NCBI GenBank assembly: GCA_007988745.1
Contig: BJUT01000001.1
Coordinates: 1-64,000 of the forward strand
Direction: 5' to 3'
DNA length: 64,000 bases
DNA from: Pseudoalteromonas atlantica
GTDB taxonomy: Bacteria; Pseudomonadota; Gammaproteobacteria; Enterobacterales; Alteromonadaceae
Below, piece after piece: positions 36,798 to 46,782 of the stretch (the first letter of the stretch is position 1; every line of letters starts with the position of its first letter). The position numbers were made by a program, and so were the translations under genes. The notes below the pieces were generated by a model. The model ran no database searches. It saw nothing but the letters and a program-made list of their open reading frames with translations, and had not been told where the DNA came from.

Positions 36798-38201
36798 ATG
36801 ACATCTTCAAGGACATTTAAACCAACTGGCTCTTCAGATGCTAATTTTTATCGATTATTCGACATTTTTGCATTATTTATTGCTTTTCAATTCTCTGTTT
36901 TATTCTACGGAATTGACCTTACTCCTATATACATGGTTACTGCATTGACAGTAGCATTGAGTTTTTTATATTTCGCTGAAATTTTATCTGCATACAGGTC
37001 ATGGCGTGCAGGGAAGTTTAGAACCATGGTAATGTGTGCTTGTGGGGCTTTATTTATCTCATTCTTATTTCTACTTTTAGTTTCTTTTATATTTAAATTC
37101 TCCGACTCGCTTTCTAGAATAGGCCTCGGGTTATGGTTTCTTCTAAGTGTAACATTTATGTATGGTTGGCGGCTGGCAGCATATTTATTTAAAAGAAATA
37201 GGAGAAAGTTAGGGATCAATTTACGTAACGTTGCAATTGTTGGGGCTACTGAGTCAGCCGTTCACCTATATAATGAGATCAACAAAAATGATGAATTAGG
37301 ATTCAGGTTCTTAGGCTTTTACGACGACCGAAAACCAGAACGTTTATTTGAGAACTCGATTAAATACGAAGTGTCAGGGAAAGTGCAAGATGCTGTAAGT
37401 GCTGCCCGCAATGGAGATATAGGTGTTTTATATATTGCACTACCAATGAAAGCAGATAAGCGAATTGCTGATATATTGTTACAGTTGGGCGACACTACGG
37501 TTGATGTACATATTATTCCAGATTTTTTAGTTTCTAACTTGATACACGCGCGAATTGAACATGTTGGAGAGCTTGATACACTAAGTGTGTTTGAATCTCC
37601 CTTTATAGGAGCACGAGAGTTTATCAAGCGTACTGAAGACATAGTAGTTGCGGTGTTGATTTTGATGCTTATTTCTCCTTTGCTAATTGCTCTAGCACTA
37701 GCAGTAAAACTAACATCTCAAGGACCTGTTATTTTTAAACAAGATCGCTATGGCCTCGATGGCAGAAAGATAAAGGTATGGAAGTTTCGCTCTATGAGTG
37801 TTACAGAAAACAGTGATGTGGTTACTCAAGCTAAAAAAAATGATGCTCGTATCACGCCACTGGGCAGCTTTTTACGTCGTACTAGTTTAGATGAGCTTCC
37901 CCAATTTATAAATGTATTAAAAGGCGATATGTCTATCGTGGGGCCTCGGCCTCACGCTGTTGCGCATAATGAGGAATATCGTAAAAAAGTAGAGTTTTAT
38001 ATGTTACGTCACAAAGCTAAGCCTGGTATTACAGGTTGGGCACAAATAAATGGCTGGCGAGGCGAAACTGATACCCTAAATAAAATGGAAAAACGTGTTG
38101 AATTTGACCTGCACTATATTAAACATTGGTCGCTTTGGTTAGATATAAAAATTATTTTTATGACAATTTTTAAAGGGTTCAAAAATGCAAATGCATATTA
38201 A
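36798..38201 (+). CDS. vpsL: Undecaprenyl-phosphate glucose phosphotransferase (WcaJ/VpsL-like)
   Basis: Starts each repeat unit by moving glucose-1-phosphate from UDP-glucose to undecaprenyl phosphate. The 467-aa protein has four N-terminal membrane segments (about 15-130), a CoA-binding-like Rossmann region (NVAIVGATESAVHLYNEI), a further membrane segment near 280, and the bacterial sugar transferase domain with KQDRYGLDGRKIKVWKFRSM, RRTSLDELPQFINVLKGDMSIVGPRP and KPGITGWAQING. Position ahead of barrel, export and kinase genes matches vpsL of Vibrio cholerae. It overlaps the next gene by 17 bases. Confidence 0.9.
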   Translation: MTSSRTFKPTGSSDANFYRLFDIFALFIAFQFSVLFYGIDLTPIYMVTALTVALSFLYFAEILSAYRSWRAGKFRTMVMCACGALFISFLFLLLVSFIFKFSDSLSRIGLGLWFLLSVTFMYGWRLAAYLFKRNRRKLGINLRNVAIVGATESAVHLYNEINKNDELGFRFLGFYDDRKPERLFENSIKYEVSGKVQDAVSAARNGDIGVLYIALPMKADKRIADILLQLGDTTVDVHIIPDFLVSNLIHARIEHVGELDTLSVFESPFIGAREFIKRTEDIVVAVLILMLISPLLIALALAVKLTSQGPVIFKQDRYGLDGRKIKVWKFRSMSVTENSDVVTQAKKNDARITPLGSFLRRTSLDELPQFINVLKGDMSIVGPRPHAVAHNEEYRKKVEFYMLRHKAKPGITGWAQINGWRGETDTLNKMEKRVEFDLHYIKHWSLWLDIKIIFMTIFKGFKNANAY

Positions 38202-39402
38202 AACACTTTTATTTGTAGTTACCTTTTTCAACCTGTTTTTAGCTTTGCCAGCAATTGCTAGCTTTTCACATGGTAGTATTATAACTGAAAGTGGAGTCAA
38301 AATAACACCGACCATTCAGACCGGCTTCAGCAGTAATAATAACTTTTTCAGTACGCCAGAAGATGAAAAGTCACGCCTAATTTGGACTTTTGATCCAAAT
38401 TTAAAAGCTGCAATTGAAGACGGACCTGATAGCTATAAATTAGATATTGGCACGCATAGCGCATTACATAATAAAGATTCGCTCGATAATTATACTCAAG
38501 TAAATATTGGAACAGCTATCCATAAAGAGTTTACCAGTAAACAGCGTCTTGATATGAAAGGTAATATAGATTGGCTATATGAAAAGAGGGGTCGTGGTTT
38601 AACAGAAGGTCTTGGTGATGATATTGATGAGTTAGTAAAGTATCAATTGAAAAATGCTTCTGCTCGTTACGAATATGGTGCGCAAAGCGCCAAAGCGTTA
38701 ATTGCATTTGAGGGGGGGTATTTCAGTAAAGAATATCAAAATTTTAGAGAGCTCTCACAATATCGCGACTACGATAAATATTTAGTTGGTATTACTGGTT
38801 ATTATAATACTCAAGCAGCTACTCGAATGTTTATAGAGGCTAAACAAGAAAACTATCGTTATGACGTATTAGCCAGTAGTGGTGTAACGAGAGATAGCAA
38901 CGACCTGAAAATTCTTGGAGGCATACAGTGGGACGCTTCAGCAATAACTTCAGGAACATTCAAGTTAGGTTATCAGAATAAAGACTTTGAAGCTAATGAG
39001 CGTGAGAGTTTTAGTGGTTTAAGCTGGGAGGCTTCTGTCAGTTGGAAACCGCTTAGTTATTCTACGCTGCAATTAAGAACCAGTCGTTCAGCAAAGGATC
39101 CTCTTGTGCAAGGGGATTATATTAAAGAAAGTCTATATGGTGTGGACTGGAGTCATGATTGGAGCAATAAACTAAGCTCACTTGCTAGAGTTAGTTATAT
39201 GAATGAACAGTATACAGGAAACATTGGCCGAGAAGATAAAACTAAAAATCTTCGCTTGGGTATAAGTTATATGGCAAATAAATTTGGTATGGTTTCCACA
39301 TACGTAGACTTTGTTGATAAAAACTCTAGTCAATATTTAATTGAATATGACAGAGTAACTGTAGGAATTAATTTTACATTTGCATTAAAGGCTAATAAAT
39401 GA
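38185..39402 (+). CDS. vpsM: Outer-membrane beta-barrel polysaccharide protein (VpsM-like)
   Basis: 405 aa. Signal peptide (about 1-26, ending AIASF), then many alternating amphipathic strands such as KLGYQNKDF, TLQLRTSRSA and LRLGISYMANKFG. It ends in an aromatic-containing strand (TVGINFTFALKANK). Such barrels lie next to short export proteins in vps-type clusters and are thought to form the outer-membrane exit. Assignment rests on order (vpsL-M-N-O) and fold features, not on a motif. Its ATGA overlaps the next gene. Confidence 0.8.
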   Translation: MQMHIKTLLFVVTFFNLFLALPAIASFSHGSIITESGVKITPTIQTGFSSNNNFFSTPEDEKSRLIWTFDPNLKAAIEDGPDSYKLDIGTHSALHNKDSLDNYTQVNIGTAIHKEFTSKQRLDMKGNIDWLYEKRGRGLTEGLGDDIDELVKYQLKNASARYEYGAQSAKALIAFEGGYFSKEYQNFRELSQYRDYDKYLVGITGYYNTQAATRMFIEAKQENYRYDVLASSGVTRDSNDLKILGGIQWDASAITSGTFKLGYQNKDFEANERESFSGLSWEASVSWKPLSYSTLQLRTSRSAKDPLVQGDYIKESLYGVDWSHDWSNKLSSLARVSYMNEQYTGNIGREDKTKNLRLGISYMANKFGMVSTYVDFVDKNSSQYLIEYDRVTVGINFTFALKANK

Positions 39403-39917
39403 AGTTTGTTTTTTTTTTAGTACTATCTCTAGTTTGTAATGTTTGCTTTGCCCAAAGTGACAAAAATTATGTCTTAGGTGCTGGTGATAAAGTAGAAATT
39501 AAGGTATTCGGCGAACCTGACTTAACGGTGACAGCACTCCTTGGCAATAGCGGGGAGGTTAATTATCCGTTTTTAGGAAAAGTAACGCTTTCAGGACTTA
39601 ATACCTCAGAGGTTGAACATGTAATTGCTAAAGGTTTACGCCCAAATTATCTAGTTAACCCCAATGTTTATGTACAAGTAATTCAGTACAGACCCTTCTA
39701 TATTCATGGTGAAGTTAAAAATCCTGGTGCTTACCCTTATCAACCTGCTATGACTGTGAATCAAGCTATAGCACTTGCTGGCGGCTTAACTGAGCGAGCA
39801 TCTGTCGATAAAATTTTTATATTTAAAGAGCAAACAAAACAGCAGCAACAAAAGGGAAATTTAAACAGCCAAATTGCAGCGGGCGATACAATTAAAATAG
39901 AACAACGCTTGTTTTAA
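39399..39917 (+). CDS. vpsN: Short periplasmic polysaccharide export protein (VpsN-like)
   Basis: 172 aa with a signal peptide (about 1-18, CFAQ). A polysaccharide export domain (YVLGAGDKVEIKVFGEPDLT) is followed by one SLBB domain (FYIHGEVKNPGAYPYQPAMTVNQAIALAGGL). It has no lipobox and lacks the C-terminal helix that forms the outer-membrane pore in Wza (about 380 aa). It therefore probably acts as a periplasmic adaptor with the adjacent barrel forming the pore. Confidence 0.88.
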   Translation: MKFVFFLVLSLVCNVCFAQSDKNYVLGAGDKVEIKVFGEPDLTVTALLGNSGEVNYPFLGKVTLSGLNTSEVEHVIAKGLRPNYLVNPNVYVQVIQYRPFYIHGEVKNPGAYPYQPAMTVNQAIALAGGLTERASVDKIFIFKEQTKQQQQKGNLNSQIAAGDTIKIEQRLF

Positions 39918-39940
39918 AGCAGTTTACAAGGCAGTAATGA

Positions 39941-42154
39941 ATGAACGAAATAAATGAAAAAAATAATAATGAAGATATTATTGATTTAGGCTCCTATTTA
40001 AAAGTAGTTATGCGTGCAAAATGGCGCATTATGAGTTTTGCTAGTGTGATTACTTTGCTCACGATCATGATAACTTTCACTTTAGTACCAAAATATATTG
40101 CAACAGCTACGCTACTTATTGAGGCTGAACAAGCTAAGGCAGTTAGCTTTGAAGAAATATATGGACTCGACTCTAATCAAAAAGAATACTACCTCACACA
40201 ATTTGAAGTAATAAAGTCAGATAGTATCGCTCGCGAAGTTATCCGCAAGCTTGAGTTAAAAAGCCATCCAGACTTTATAGCTAAGCCTAGCGCTTTCAAT
40301 CAATTAAAGACACTAATAAAACAAGAGTTAAAACCATATTTACCCATTAATAAAAAAGAAGCCACTATTTACTCGTCTGATGAGCAAGCCGAACGTGAAA
40401 TGCTAAGCTTATTAGGGGCTTTTAAATCACGCTTGTCAGTATCTCCAATTCGAAATACACAATTGGTACGTGTCAGCTTTGAATCGAGCGACCCTAAGTT
40501 AGCAGCGCTGGTGGCCAATACTGTTGGGCAAGTGTATATAGATAGTCAAATGCGAGCTAAAATGGGAATCACACAGCAGGCTTCCAGTTGGTTGAACACC
40601 CGATTATCTCAATTACGTATTCAGTTAGATGACTCTGAAGTACGTCTGCAAGCTTACCGTGAGCAGCAAGAGCTAGTGGATATTGAAGGTATAGCTGGGC
40701 TTGCAACACAAGAGCTAGAACAAATATCACAGCAATTAATAGTTGCTCGTAATGAAAAAAATAATTTACAAAGTATCAATCGAGTAATTAGTGAATATGG
40801 CAATAATAATTTAGAGTTATTAGGAAGTATGCCCGAAATTACTTCGCACCAAGTCATACAAAATGTAAAACGAGACGTTGTTATTGTTGAGAGAAAGCTA
40901 AGTGAATTAGGTGAAGTGTATGGGCCAAAGCACCCTAAAATAATCTCCGCAAAAGCAGAACTTGCTACCGTTAAGAGTAACCTCAATAAGCAAATTAAAG
41001 GGCTTGTTACTGGTATTGAAAAGGAACTCAATCGTATAACGCGTACAGTAAGCGCACTTGAGCGTGATTTGATAAAAATACGCGCTGAATACCAAGACAT
41101 CACTCGTAAAGAAACAAAATATAATCAATTAAAACGTGAGGTAGAGACTAACCGCAATATATTTAACACGTTTTTATCTCGTTCGAAAGAAACTGAAGTT
41201 ACAAGCGATTTTAGCTCGGCTGCCGCTCGCTTTACAGATAAAGCATACGCTCCGAACAGTCCATCAAAACCGAATAAAAAATTAATTATTATTTTATCTT
41301 TTGTTGGTAGCTTTTGTTTTGCTGCTGTAATGAGTTTTGTATTTGATGCGTTAAACGATACTGTAAAAACAAAAAGTGATGTAGAAGATAAAATTGCTCA
41401 GCGCATGTTAGGCTTACTACCTCATGTGAAAACACCTAGGAAAAGTACTTTTCCTATTCATGCATATTTAGATGAAAAATACAGACTTTTTGCTGAATCA
41501 GTTCGTACTTTTCGTACAAGCTTACTGTTAACTCAGCTTGATCGTGAACTTAAAGTAATTGCAATCACGTCAAGCACTCCCGGTGAAGGTAAAACGACGA
41601 CCTCAGCTAATTTAGCAATGTCATTAGCGCAGATGGGTAAAGTGTTATTAATTGATGCGGATTTACGTAAACCAAGTATCGCGAAGCGCTTTGATATCCC
41701 TGTATTCCACCCCGGCTTGAGTAACTTAATAGTAGGTACAGAGCATTTTAGCGAGTGCGTACATGTAGATGGGCAGTCTGGTGTGGCTATTATGCCGAGC
41801 GGACAAATTCCAGCTAATCCGCTTGAGCTTTTATCTAGCCAACGTTTTAATGAAGTGCTTGAGGTATTAAAAACAAAATATGACCACATAATAATTGATA
41901 CTCCACCAACACAAGCGGTAAGTGATGCTTTAGTAATTGCTAAAAGTTCTGACTCTGTTATTTACGTTGTTAAATCTGATGTTACACGCATCAAACCAAT
42001 TAAGGCTGGGGTTGAGCGTTTATTTGAAGCTAAGGCCCATGTTGCTGGAATAGTATTAAACCAAGTTGATATTAGTAAAAGAAAAGATGAGCACAGCCAT
42101 GGGTATTACGATTATTACGATTATTCGCAAAAGCCAGCTCAATCAAGTTCTTAG
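39941..42154 (+). CDS. vpsO: Polysaccharide co-polymerase and tyrosine autokinase (Wzc/VpsO-like)
   Basis: 737-aa inner-membrane protein that controls chain length and export by cycles of tyrosine phosphorylation. Wzz domain with TM1 about 30-52 and TM2 about 447-467, a long periplasmic coiled coil between, and a cytoplasmic BY-kinase. Walker A STPGEGKTTTSANLA includes Lys551, Walker A' is LLIDADLRKP and Walker B HIIIDTPP. The C-terminal tyrosine cluster HGYYDYYDYSQ is the autophosphorylation tail. The cognate phosphatase gene follows 13 bases later. Confidence 0.94.
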   Translation: MNEINEKNNNEDIIDLGSYLKVVMRAKWRIMSFASVITLLTIMITFTLVPKYIATATLLIEAEQAKAVSFEEIYGLDSNQKEYYLTQFEVIKSDSIAREVIRKLELKSHPDFIAKPSAFNQLKTLIKQELKPYLPINKKEATIYSSDEQAEREMLSLLGAFKSRLSVSPIRNTQLVRVSFESSDPKLAALVANTVGQVYIDSQMRAKMGITQQASSWLNTRLSQLRIQLDDSEVRLQAYREQQELVDIEGIAGLATQELEQISQQLIVARNEKNNLQSINRVISEYGNNNLELLGSMPEITSHQVIQNVKRDVVIVERKLSELGEVYGPKHPKIISAKAELATVKSNLNKQIKGLVTGIEKELNRITRTVSALERDLIKIRAEYQDITRKETKYNQLKREVETNRNIFNTFLSRSKETEVTSDFSSAAARFTDKAYAPNSPSKPNKKLIIILSFVGSFCFAAVMSFVFDALNDTVKTKSDVEDKIAQRMLGLLPHVKTPRKSTFPIHAYLDEKYRLFAESVRTFRTSLLLTQLDRELKVIAITSSTPGEGKTTTSANLAMSLAQMGKVLLIDADLRKPSIAKRFDIPVFHPGLSNLIVGTEHFSECVHVDGQSGVAIMPSGQIPANPLELLSSQRFNEVLEVLKTKYDHIIIDTPPTQAVSDALVIAKSSDSVIYVVKSDVTRIKPIKAGVERLFEAKAHVAGIVLNQVDISKRKDEHSHGYYDYYDYSQKPAQSSS

Positions 42155-42167
42155 TAGGTGATCGCGT

Positions 42168-42896
42168 ATGTTTGATATCCATTCACATATTTTGCCTGGT
42201 CTAGATGACGGCGCTAAAGATTTACAAGAGTCTTTAGCTCTTTTGAAAGTGGCTCAAGATGACGGCATAACGCACATGGTGGCCACACCGCATATTCATA
42301 TTGGGCGTTTTGATAATTCGGTTTCCCACCTTTATACTGATATTGCAAAATTAAAGGCAGGGGCTTTGGCAGCAGGTATCAAAATGCAGCTGGCAGTTGC
42401 TGCAGAGGTTAGGCTTGATATTGAGCTAATGGCATTGGTTTTATCAAATAAGCTACCGTTTATTGGCTCTCTTGGTTCTGATAATTATATATTATTGGAA
42501 CTACCTCACTCACATGTACCGCAAGGTTATGATAAGTTCATTAATTGGCTTGCAAAGCAAGGTATTAAAGTCATTATTCCTCACCCAGAGCGCAATAGAG
42601 AGATTCAAGCAAACCCCTTTTATATTGAACGATTAAATCAATTAGGATGCGACTTTCAGTTAACCGCTTCAAGTTTAGAGGGGGCCTGGGGCGAAAGTGC
42701 AAAAGCGATTAGTATTAATATGCTCGAAAATAACTTAGTACGGTATATAGCATCCGATGCACACTCAATCAAAAGACGTCCACCCATATTAAGCAATGCA
42801 AAAAAAATAGTGAAACAATTATTGGGTGAGGACAAAGCGGAAGATTTATTCGTAAATAATCCAAAACACTTAACGAGCACGTTGTTTAATGGCTAA
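42168..42896 (+). CDS. PHP-type tyrosine-protein phosphatase (CpsB/CapC/Wzb-like)
   Basis: 242-aa manganese-dependent phosphatase that dephosphorylates the tyrosine tail of the adjacent kinase. PHP motifs are FDIHSHILPGLDDGAKD, VATPHIH, AAEVRLD, IIPHPERN and YIASDAHS. This class is typical of Firmicutes (CpsB, YwqE) but also occurs in Alteromonadales; in V. cholerae vps clusters a different phosphatase is used. It overlaps the VpsP-like gene by 8 bases. Confidence 0.92.
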   Translation: MFDIHSHILPGLDDGAKDLQESLALLKVAQDDGITHMVATPHIHIGRFDNSVSHLYTDIAKLKAGALAAGIKMQLAVAAEVRLDIELMALVLSNKLPFIGSLGSDNYILLELPHSHVPQGYDKFINWLAKQGIKVIIPHPERNREIQANPFYIERLNQLGCDFQLTASSLEGAWGESAKAISINMLENNLVRYIASDAHSIKRRPPILSNAKKIVKQLLGEDKAEDLFVNNPKHLTSTLFNG

Positions 42897-43584
42897 GACC
42901 AAGCAGTTAGTTAATATTTTTCTCCTTGGTATTATAATACTTGTTATTAGCATTGAGAGCGTAAATAGCATGCGTGCTAATGTGTGGTATTTTAAGGCTG
43001 TCAATACTCTAAAGCAGTCTAAAGCATTAATGACTCCTGCAGAGCTAAAGTTTGCTGATGATGCAATTAACTTAGCTTTAAAGCTTGAGCCTACTCAGGC
43101 ACATTATTGGCACCTCAGCGCTTATGTAAAAATGCTTGGATTGACTTTAAAGGATATGAAAAGTGAGGATATGTCATATTCTTTCAATGATATTGAACAC
43201 GCGCTTTTAACTTCACTTCAAAATAGACAAGCTTGGTCTGAAACGTGGATTGAACTTGCAAAAGTAGTCAGTAGTCAAGAAGGGCTTTCTCAGCGAGTAT
43301 TAAGGTATATAGATCAAGCTAAAAAAACGGGCCCTTATAAGTTTGAAGTAAGATCAGGCATCATTCAGATAGCATTAATTAATTGGCCTCAACTTCCTCC
43401 TAATTTCAAAGCTCAATATATGAATGAGTTAAATTTAGCTGCGCAATATGATGAGAAGCTCGAACAACTTTTTGAAATTGCGAACCAAATTAATAAAGTA
43501 ACATTATTGTGCATGTCACTACAGTTTGGAAGTGAATTCAAATCTGTGAAAAAAAGTTCCACATTTGGAATGTATTGTAAATGA
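42889..43584 (+). CDS. vpsP: VpsP-like polysaccharide biosynthesis protein
   Basis: 231 aa. One N-terminal membrane segment (about 5-25), then an all-helical region with TPR-like spacing (NLALKLEPTQAHYWHLSAYV, WSETWIELAKVV) and four scattered Cys. The exact role is unknown. Assignment to VpsP rests on its position after the Wzc kinase in the vpsL-M-N-O-P order and similar size. It is the last gene on this strand; no clear terminator was found in the next 100 bases. Confidence 0.65.
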   Translation: MAKTKQLVNIFLLGIIILVISIESVNSMRANVWYFKAVNTLKQSKALMTPAELKFADDAINLALKLEPTQAHYWHLSAYVKMLGLTLKDMKSEDMSYSFNDIEHALLTSLQNRQAWSETWIELAKVVSSQEGLSQRVLRYIDQAKKTGPYKFEVRSGIIQIALINWPQLPPNFKAQYMNELNLAAQYDEKLEQLFEIANQINKVTLLCMSLQFGSEFKSVKKSSTFGMYCK

Positions 43585-43686
43585 GTACTAATAATTTCAA
43601 GATAAGCTTATCAATTTTAACAAGAGTTATTAATTTCTAAAATCATATAGAACTGTGTCTAAGCTATTGTTTTGTATTATAAAAAA

Positions 43687-44776
43687 TTACTTTTTATTTA
43701 AAGCTAGGCCTTTTTTTTCTATGGTATTGTAAGTTATTTTCGAAATATAAATAATTACAGCCAATGTAAGTAAAATAAATACATTGTTAACTTCCGCTCC
43801 TCCTAAGTCTAAGTACCGTTGTGAGCTTATAGTTGGCGCTACATTTATCCCTGTTATTTTTTGAATAATTATACCTATCGAAGTCAAAATGAATAATATT
43901 GCCGCATGGGTCATATATATTGAGTAAGATAGCTTGCCTATAGTTTGAAAAGCATTAAGTTTTAAAAATTTTGATAGTAAGCCTGCTTCATATGCAAAAA
44001 ATAATACAGTTAATAAGAATAGTATTGGAGCAATTAAGGATTTATATTTAAAGTTAACAATCACGACTTGGACTATCAGAAATAAGAGTAATAGTTCTAT
44101 TACTGTAGCTAATGCAGGGGGGGAATTTAAAATGTGAAGATTTTTTGAAAAGTAAATAAATTACAGTACCACCAAAAAAGCAAGATAACCCTTTCAAAAC
44201 ACTCTCTACTAATATATCCGATTTAAAATATATAAGGCTGAAAGCGATAGCTGATATACAGAACCAAACAATGGACTTACTGGTTTTAAAAAAGGCTATA
44301 GTAAAAAAGAGCAAAACATAACTATAGAATTCTATACTTATACTCCATGATGGGTAGTTAAAGCTTAGAGGGTCACTAAAAGGAGTCCAAGAGTGTATCA
44401 ATAGTAGGTTAGGGAGAATTTGTTCAACTGATGTGTCATTTGTAAAAGGTAAATTATTAAATGAAATTCCTCCTAGTTTATAGGCAAATAACTTCCCAAG
44501 CTCTAGAAGGATAAATATAGCTAACATAAATATATGTAGTGGATATATGCGAAAAAAACGGGCTTTAATGAATGCGTTAAAATTTAGATCTTTCTTTTCG
44601 CCGTAGCTATGTGCCAAAACAAAGCCACTTAAAATAAAAAAGAACTCTACAAATATTGCACTACCTCTAAAAAAATCCAATTCAGTTATTGAGTTAACAA
44701 AGTGCATGTGAAAAATCACGACTGAGATTGCACAAATGCCCCTAAATGAATCAAGTGCTTCAAATCTTTTTTTCAA
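43687..44776 (-). pseudogene. Acyltransferase 3 family gene broken by +1 at a G7 tract
   Basis: Two overlapping frames on the minus strand (44776-44054 and 44064-43687) together encode a normal ~362-aa acyltransferase 3. It has FRGICAISVVIFHMHFVN at the start (catalytic His), VEFFFILSGFVLAHSYG, YPSWSISIEFYSYVL, and later LGKLSYSIYMTHAAILF-like helices. The break lies at a run of seven G (44117-44123); removing one restores PPALATVIELLLLFLIVQ and joins both parts. This can be a real phase-variable or dead gene, or a homopolymer sequencing error. It would O-acetylate the polysaccharide. Confidence 0.85.
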
Positions 44777-45239
44777 AACTTAGTCCTTTAAAGTGATCCG
44801 CCTACGAAATAAAACCCTATTTAAAGTTACTATATAACTAATTTTAAAAAGATTATATAAAACTTATCTCTAAGCATATTGAAAATATTTCTAAATTATA
44901 AGTCAATACTTAACAATGTTTACTTAAGGTCGGGTTAACTTCTTGAGGGGAGTAGGTTAGGTTGAATCAATCAAGAGGGCCTATGATTAATATTAAACTA
45001 AGTAAACCACTCTTGAGAAAACGCCCAGAGCCATTGTCATCAGCTCTGGGCTACAAATGGCTCTTAGTTGAGCCTTGCGCTAACTAAATACACTTTCGCA
45101 ATTCTTAGGGAGAAGAAGAAAGTACCTGTAATTGTAGTTAACTAATTTGCAAAACTCTAAATTTTGTTTGTTTATTAACCGCAAATGATAACAAAGACTT
45201 AATAATATTGTGCACAGGTTACCCTTTGTGTTGAGTGTT
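44777..45239. other. Gene-free gap with a strong hairpin
   Basis: 463 bases with no credible gene. A perfect 9-bp stem (GCCCAGAGC 45023-45031 with GCTCTGGGC 45043-45051, 11-base loop) is flanked by TCTTGAG-type repeats (44968-45016). No T run follows the stem in either direction, so it is not a clear terminator. It may be a decayed repeat element or the end of a small RNA. Confidence 0.4.
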
Positions 45240-46691
45240 TTATGCCCAGCTTATTAACTGGGTATTTTGCACAAGATCGCGTGGCAAAGAGTTTTTGATC
45301 CTATTCTTTTGCCATTTACCTAGTCCTATCGGGCAGCCACATAAGGTTAGTACTACTTCGCCGCTGGCTTTTGTAACGTCTTCTAGGCGTATATCTTTAC
45401 CATTAAAGTAGTCGTTTGCTTGCTCGTTTGTTAAAGCATACGTATTGCTTTTGCATTCATTACCAAAAACGGTAGCAAACTCGTGAGTTAGTCTTACGCC
45501 GTTTTTATGAATAATACCTAGTTGAATACCTAAACGTGCGTATTTTATTTTGTTTTGAACGGCTTCAAACCCATCAGGAAATAACCACAGTTCTTTATCG
45601 CGCTGCATTAACTTACCTGGAAGCGCATTTAAGCCAAACTGTTTTTTAAGCTCGCTCATAAAAGAACTGGTTTGTTTTTTATCAAACTCGTTAAACGGAA
45701 ACGCACCTTTTTTCACGCTTTGGGTTGGGTTATTGCAGCTTGCGAGTTTTTTATACTTAGCGATAAAAAAGCCTTCACTGTCGAATGTTTGCGGCCACAC
45801 ATGTAAATAGCCCTCGGCGGTTGTGGCTTTTTCTGCCCCTTTAAATAAATCACTTAGCGATTGCGGCTCAATATAGTCGCCAAATTCATTCAGTAGATAG
45901 TCGCATACTTGTTGGTTTTCGAGCGGGGTAAGCGTACAGGTTGAATACACCAATGTACCGCCTGGTTTTAATGCGTAAAAAGCGCTTTTGATTAAATCTT
46001 TTTGAACTTGAGCAATTTCTATATTTGATTCTATTGACCAGTTTTTAAGTGCGTCGGCATCTTTACGTACGGTACCTTCACCAGAGCAGGGTGCATCAAG
46101 CAAAATGCTATCAAAGCATTCAAACATATAATTACCAAATATGACGCCATCAAAATGCGAAAGCGCACAGTTACCAACGCCCATACGCTTAAGCGTAGCG
46201 CTAAGTACTTTTAAGCGTGATGACGAAAGCTCGTTGGCAACAAGTACGCCTTGGTTATTCATTATTGCGGCAAGTTGCGAAGTTTTAGAGCCAGGCGCTG
46301 ATGCCATATCAAGTACGTAACTATCTTGTAAATCTGAGCTTTCAATACTTTGTTTTAGTGCCATAGGCGGCAGCATTGAGCTTGCCTCTTGTACGTACAT
46401 GGCGCCGCTTAAATGTAAGTCGGTATTGCCTAATGCTAAGTTTTGTTCTTCATCGCTTGGGCGTTCTAGCCAAAAACCCTCACTACACCAAGGTATTGGT
46501 GTAAGTTGCCAGTTTTTTTTCTCTGCACGGTGTTTAAATTCGGCAACGCTAATTTTTAATGTATTTACACGAATAGATTTTCTGAGAGGGCGACGGCACG
46601 CGTTTATAAAGTCGTCTAAATTGAGGTGCGCAGGTAAATAGGTTTTTACGTCGTCAATAAAATGCTCAGGAATAAAAGTGTTGGCGTTCAC
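45240..46691 (-). CDS. rsmF: 16S rRNA m5C1407 methyltransferase RsmF
   Basis: Methylates C1407 of 16S rRNA in the 30S subunit. The 483-aa protein has the SAM-binding [17 protein letters not shown], motif [16 protein letters not shown] (release Cys) and motif [16 protein letters not shown] (nucleophile Cys). A C-terminal PUA-like RNA-binding part of RsmF/YebU type follows. Length agrees with E. coli RsmF (479 aa). Monocistronic on the minus strand, divergent from the GntR regulator gene. Confidence 0.94.
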   Translation of the reverse strand: MNANTFIPEHFIDDVKTYLPAHLNLDDFINACRRPLRKSIRVNTLKISVAEFKHRAEKKNWQLTPIPWCSEGFWLERPSDEEQNLALGNTDLHLSGAMYVQEASSMLPPMALKQSIESSDLQDSYVLDMASAPGSKTSQLAAIMNNQGVLVANELSSSRLKVLSATLKRMGVGNCALSHFDGVIFGNYMFECFDSILLDAPCSGEGTVRKDADALKNWSIESNIEIAQVQKDLIKSAFYALKPGGTLVYSTCTLTPLENQQVCDYLLNEFGDYIEPQSLSDLFKGAEKATTAEGYLHVWPQTFDSEGFFIAKYKKLASCNNPTQSVKKGAFPFNEFDKKQTSSFMSELKKQFGLNALPGKLMQRDKELWLFPDGFEAVQNKIKYARLGIQLGIIHKNGVRLTHEFATVFGNECKSNTYALTNEQANDYFNGKDIRLEDVTKASGEVVLTLCGCPIGLGKWQKNRIKNSLPRDLVQNTQLISWA

Positions 46692-46782
46692 GCGTTGGCT
46701 CGTACATTAAAAATAAAGCGCGATATTAGCACTTTTAACGCACTATTTCAGTGTTAAATAGCGGCTTTATAATTTATTAGTG

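Noticed and set aside
40654..41128. Minus-strand open frames opposite the Wzc-like kinase
   Set aside because: Antisense shadows of a clear coding region with Ser/Leu-rich composition.
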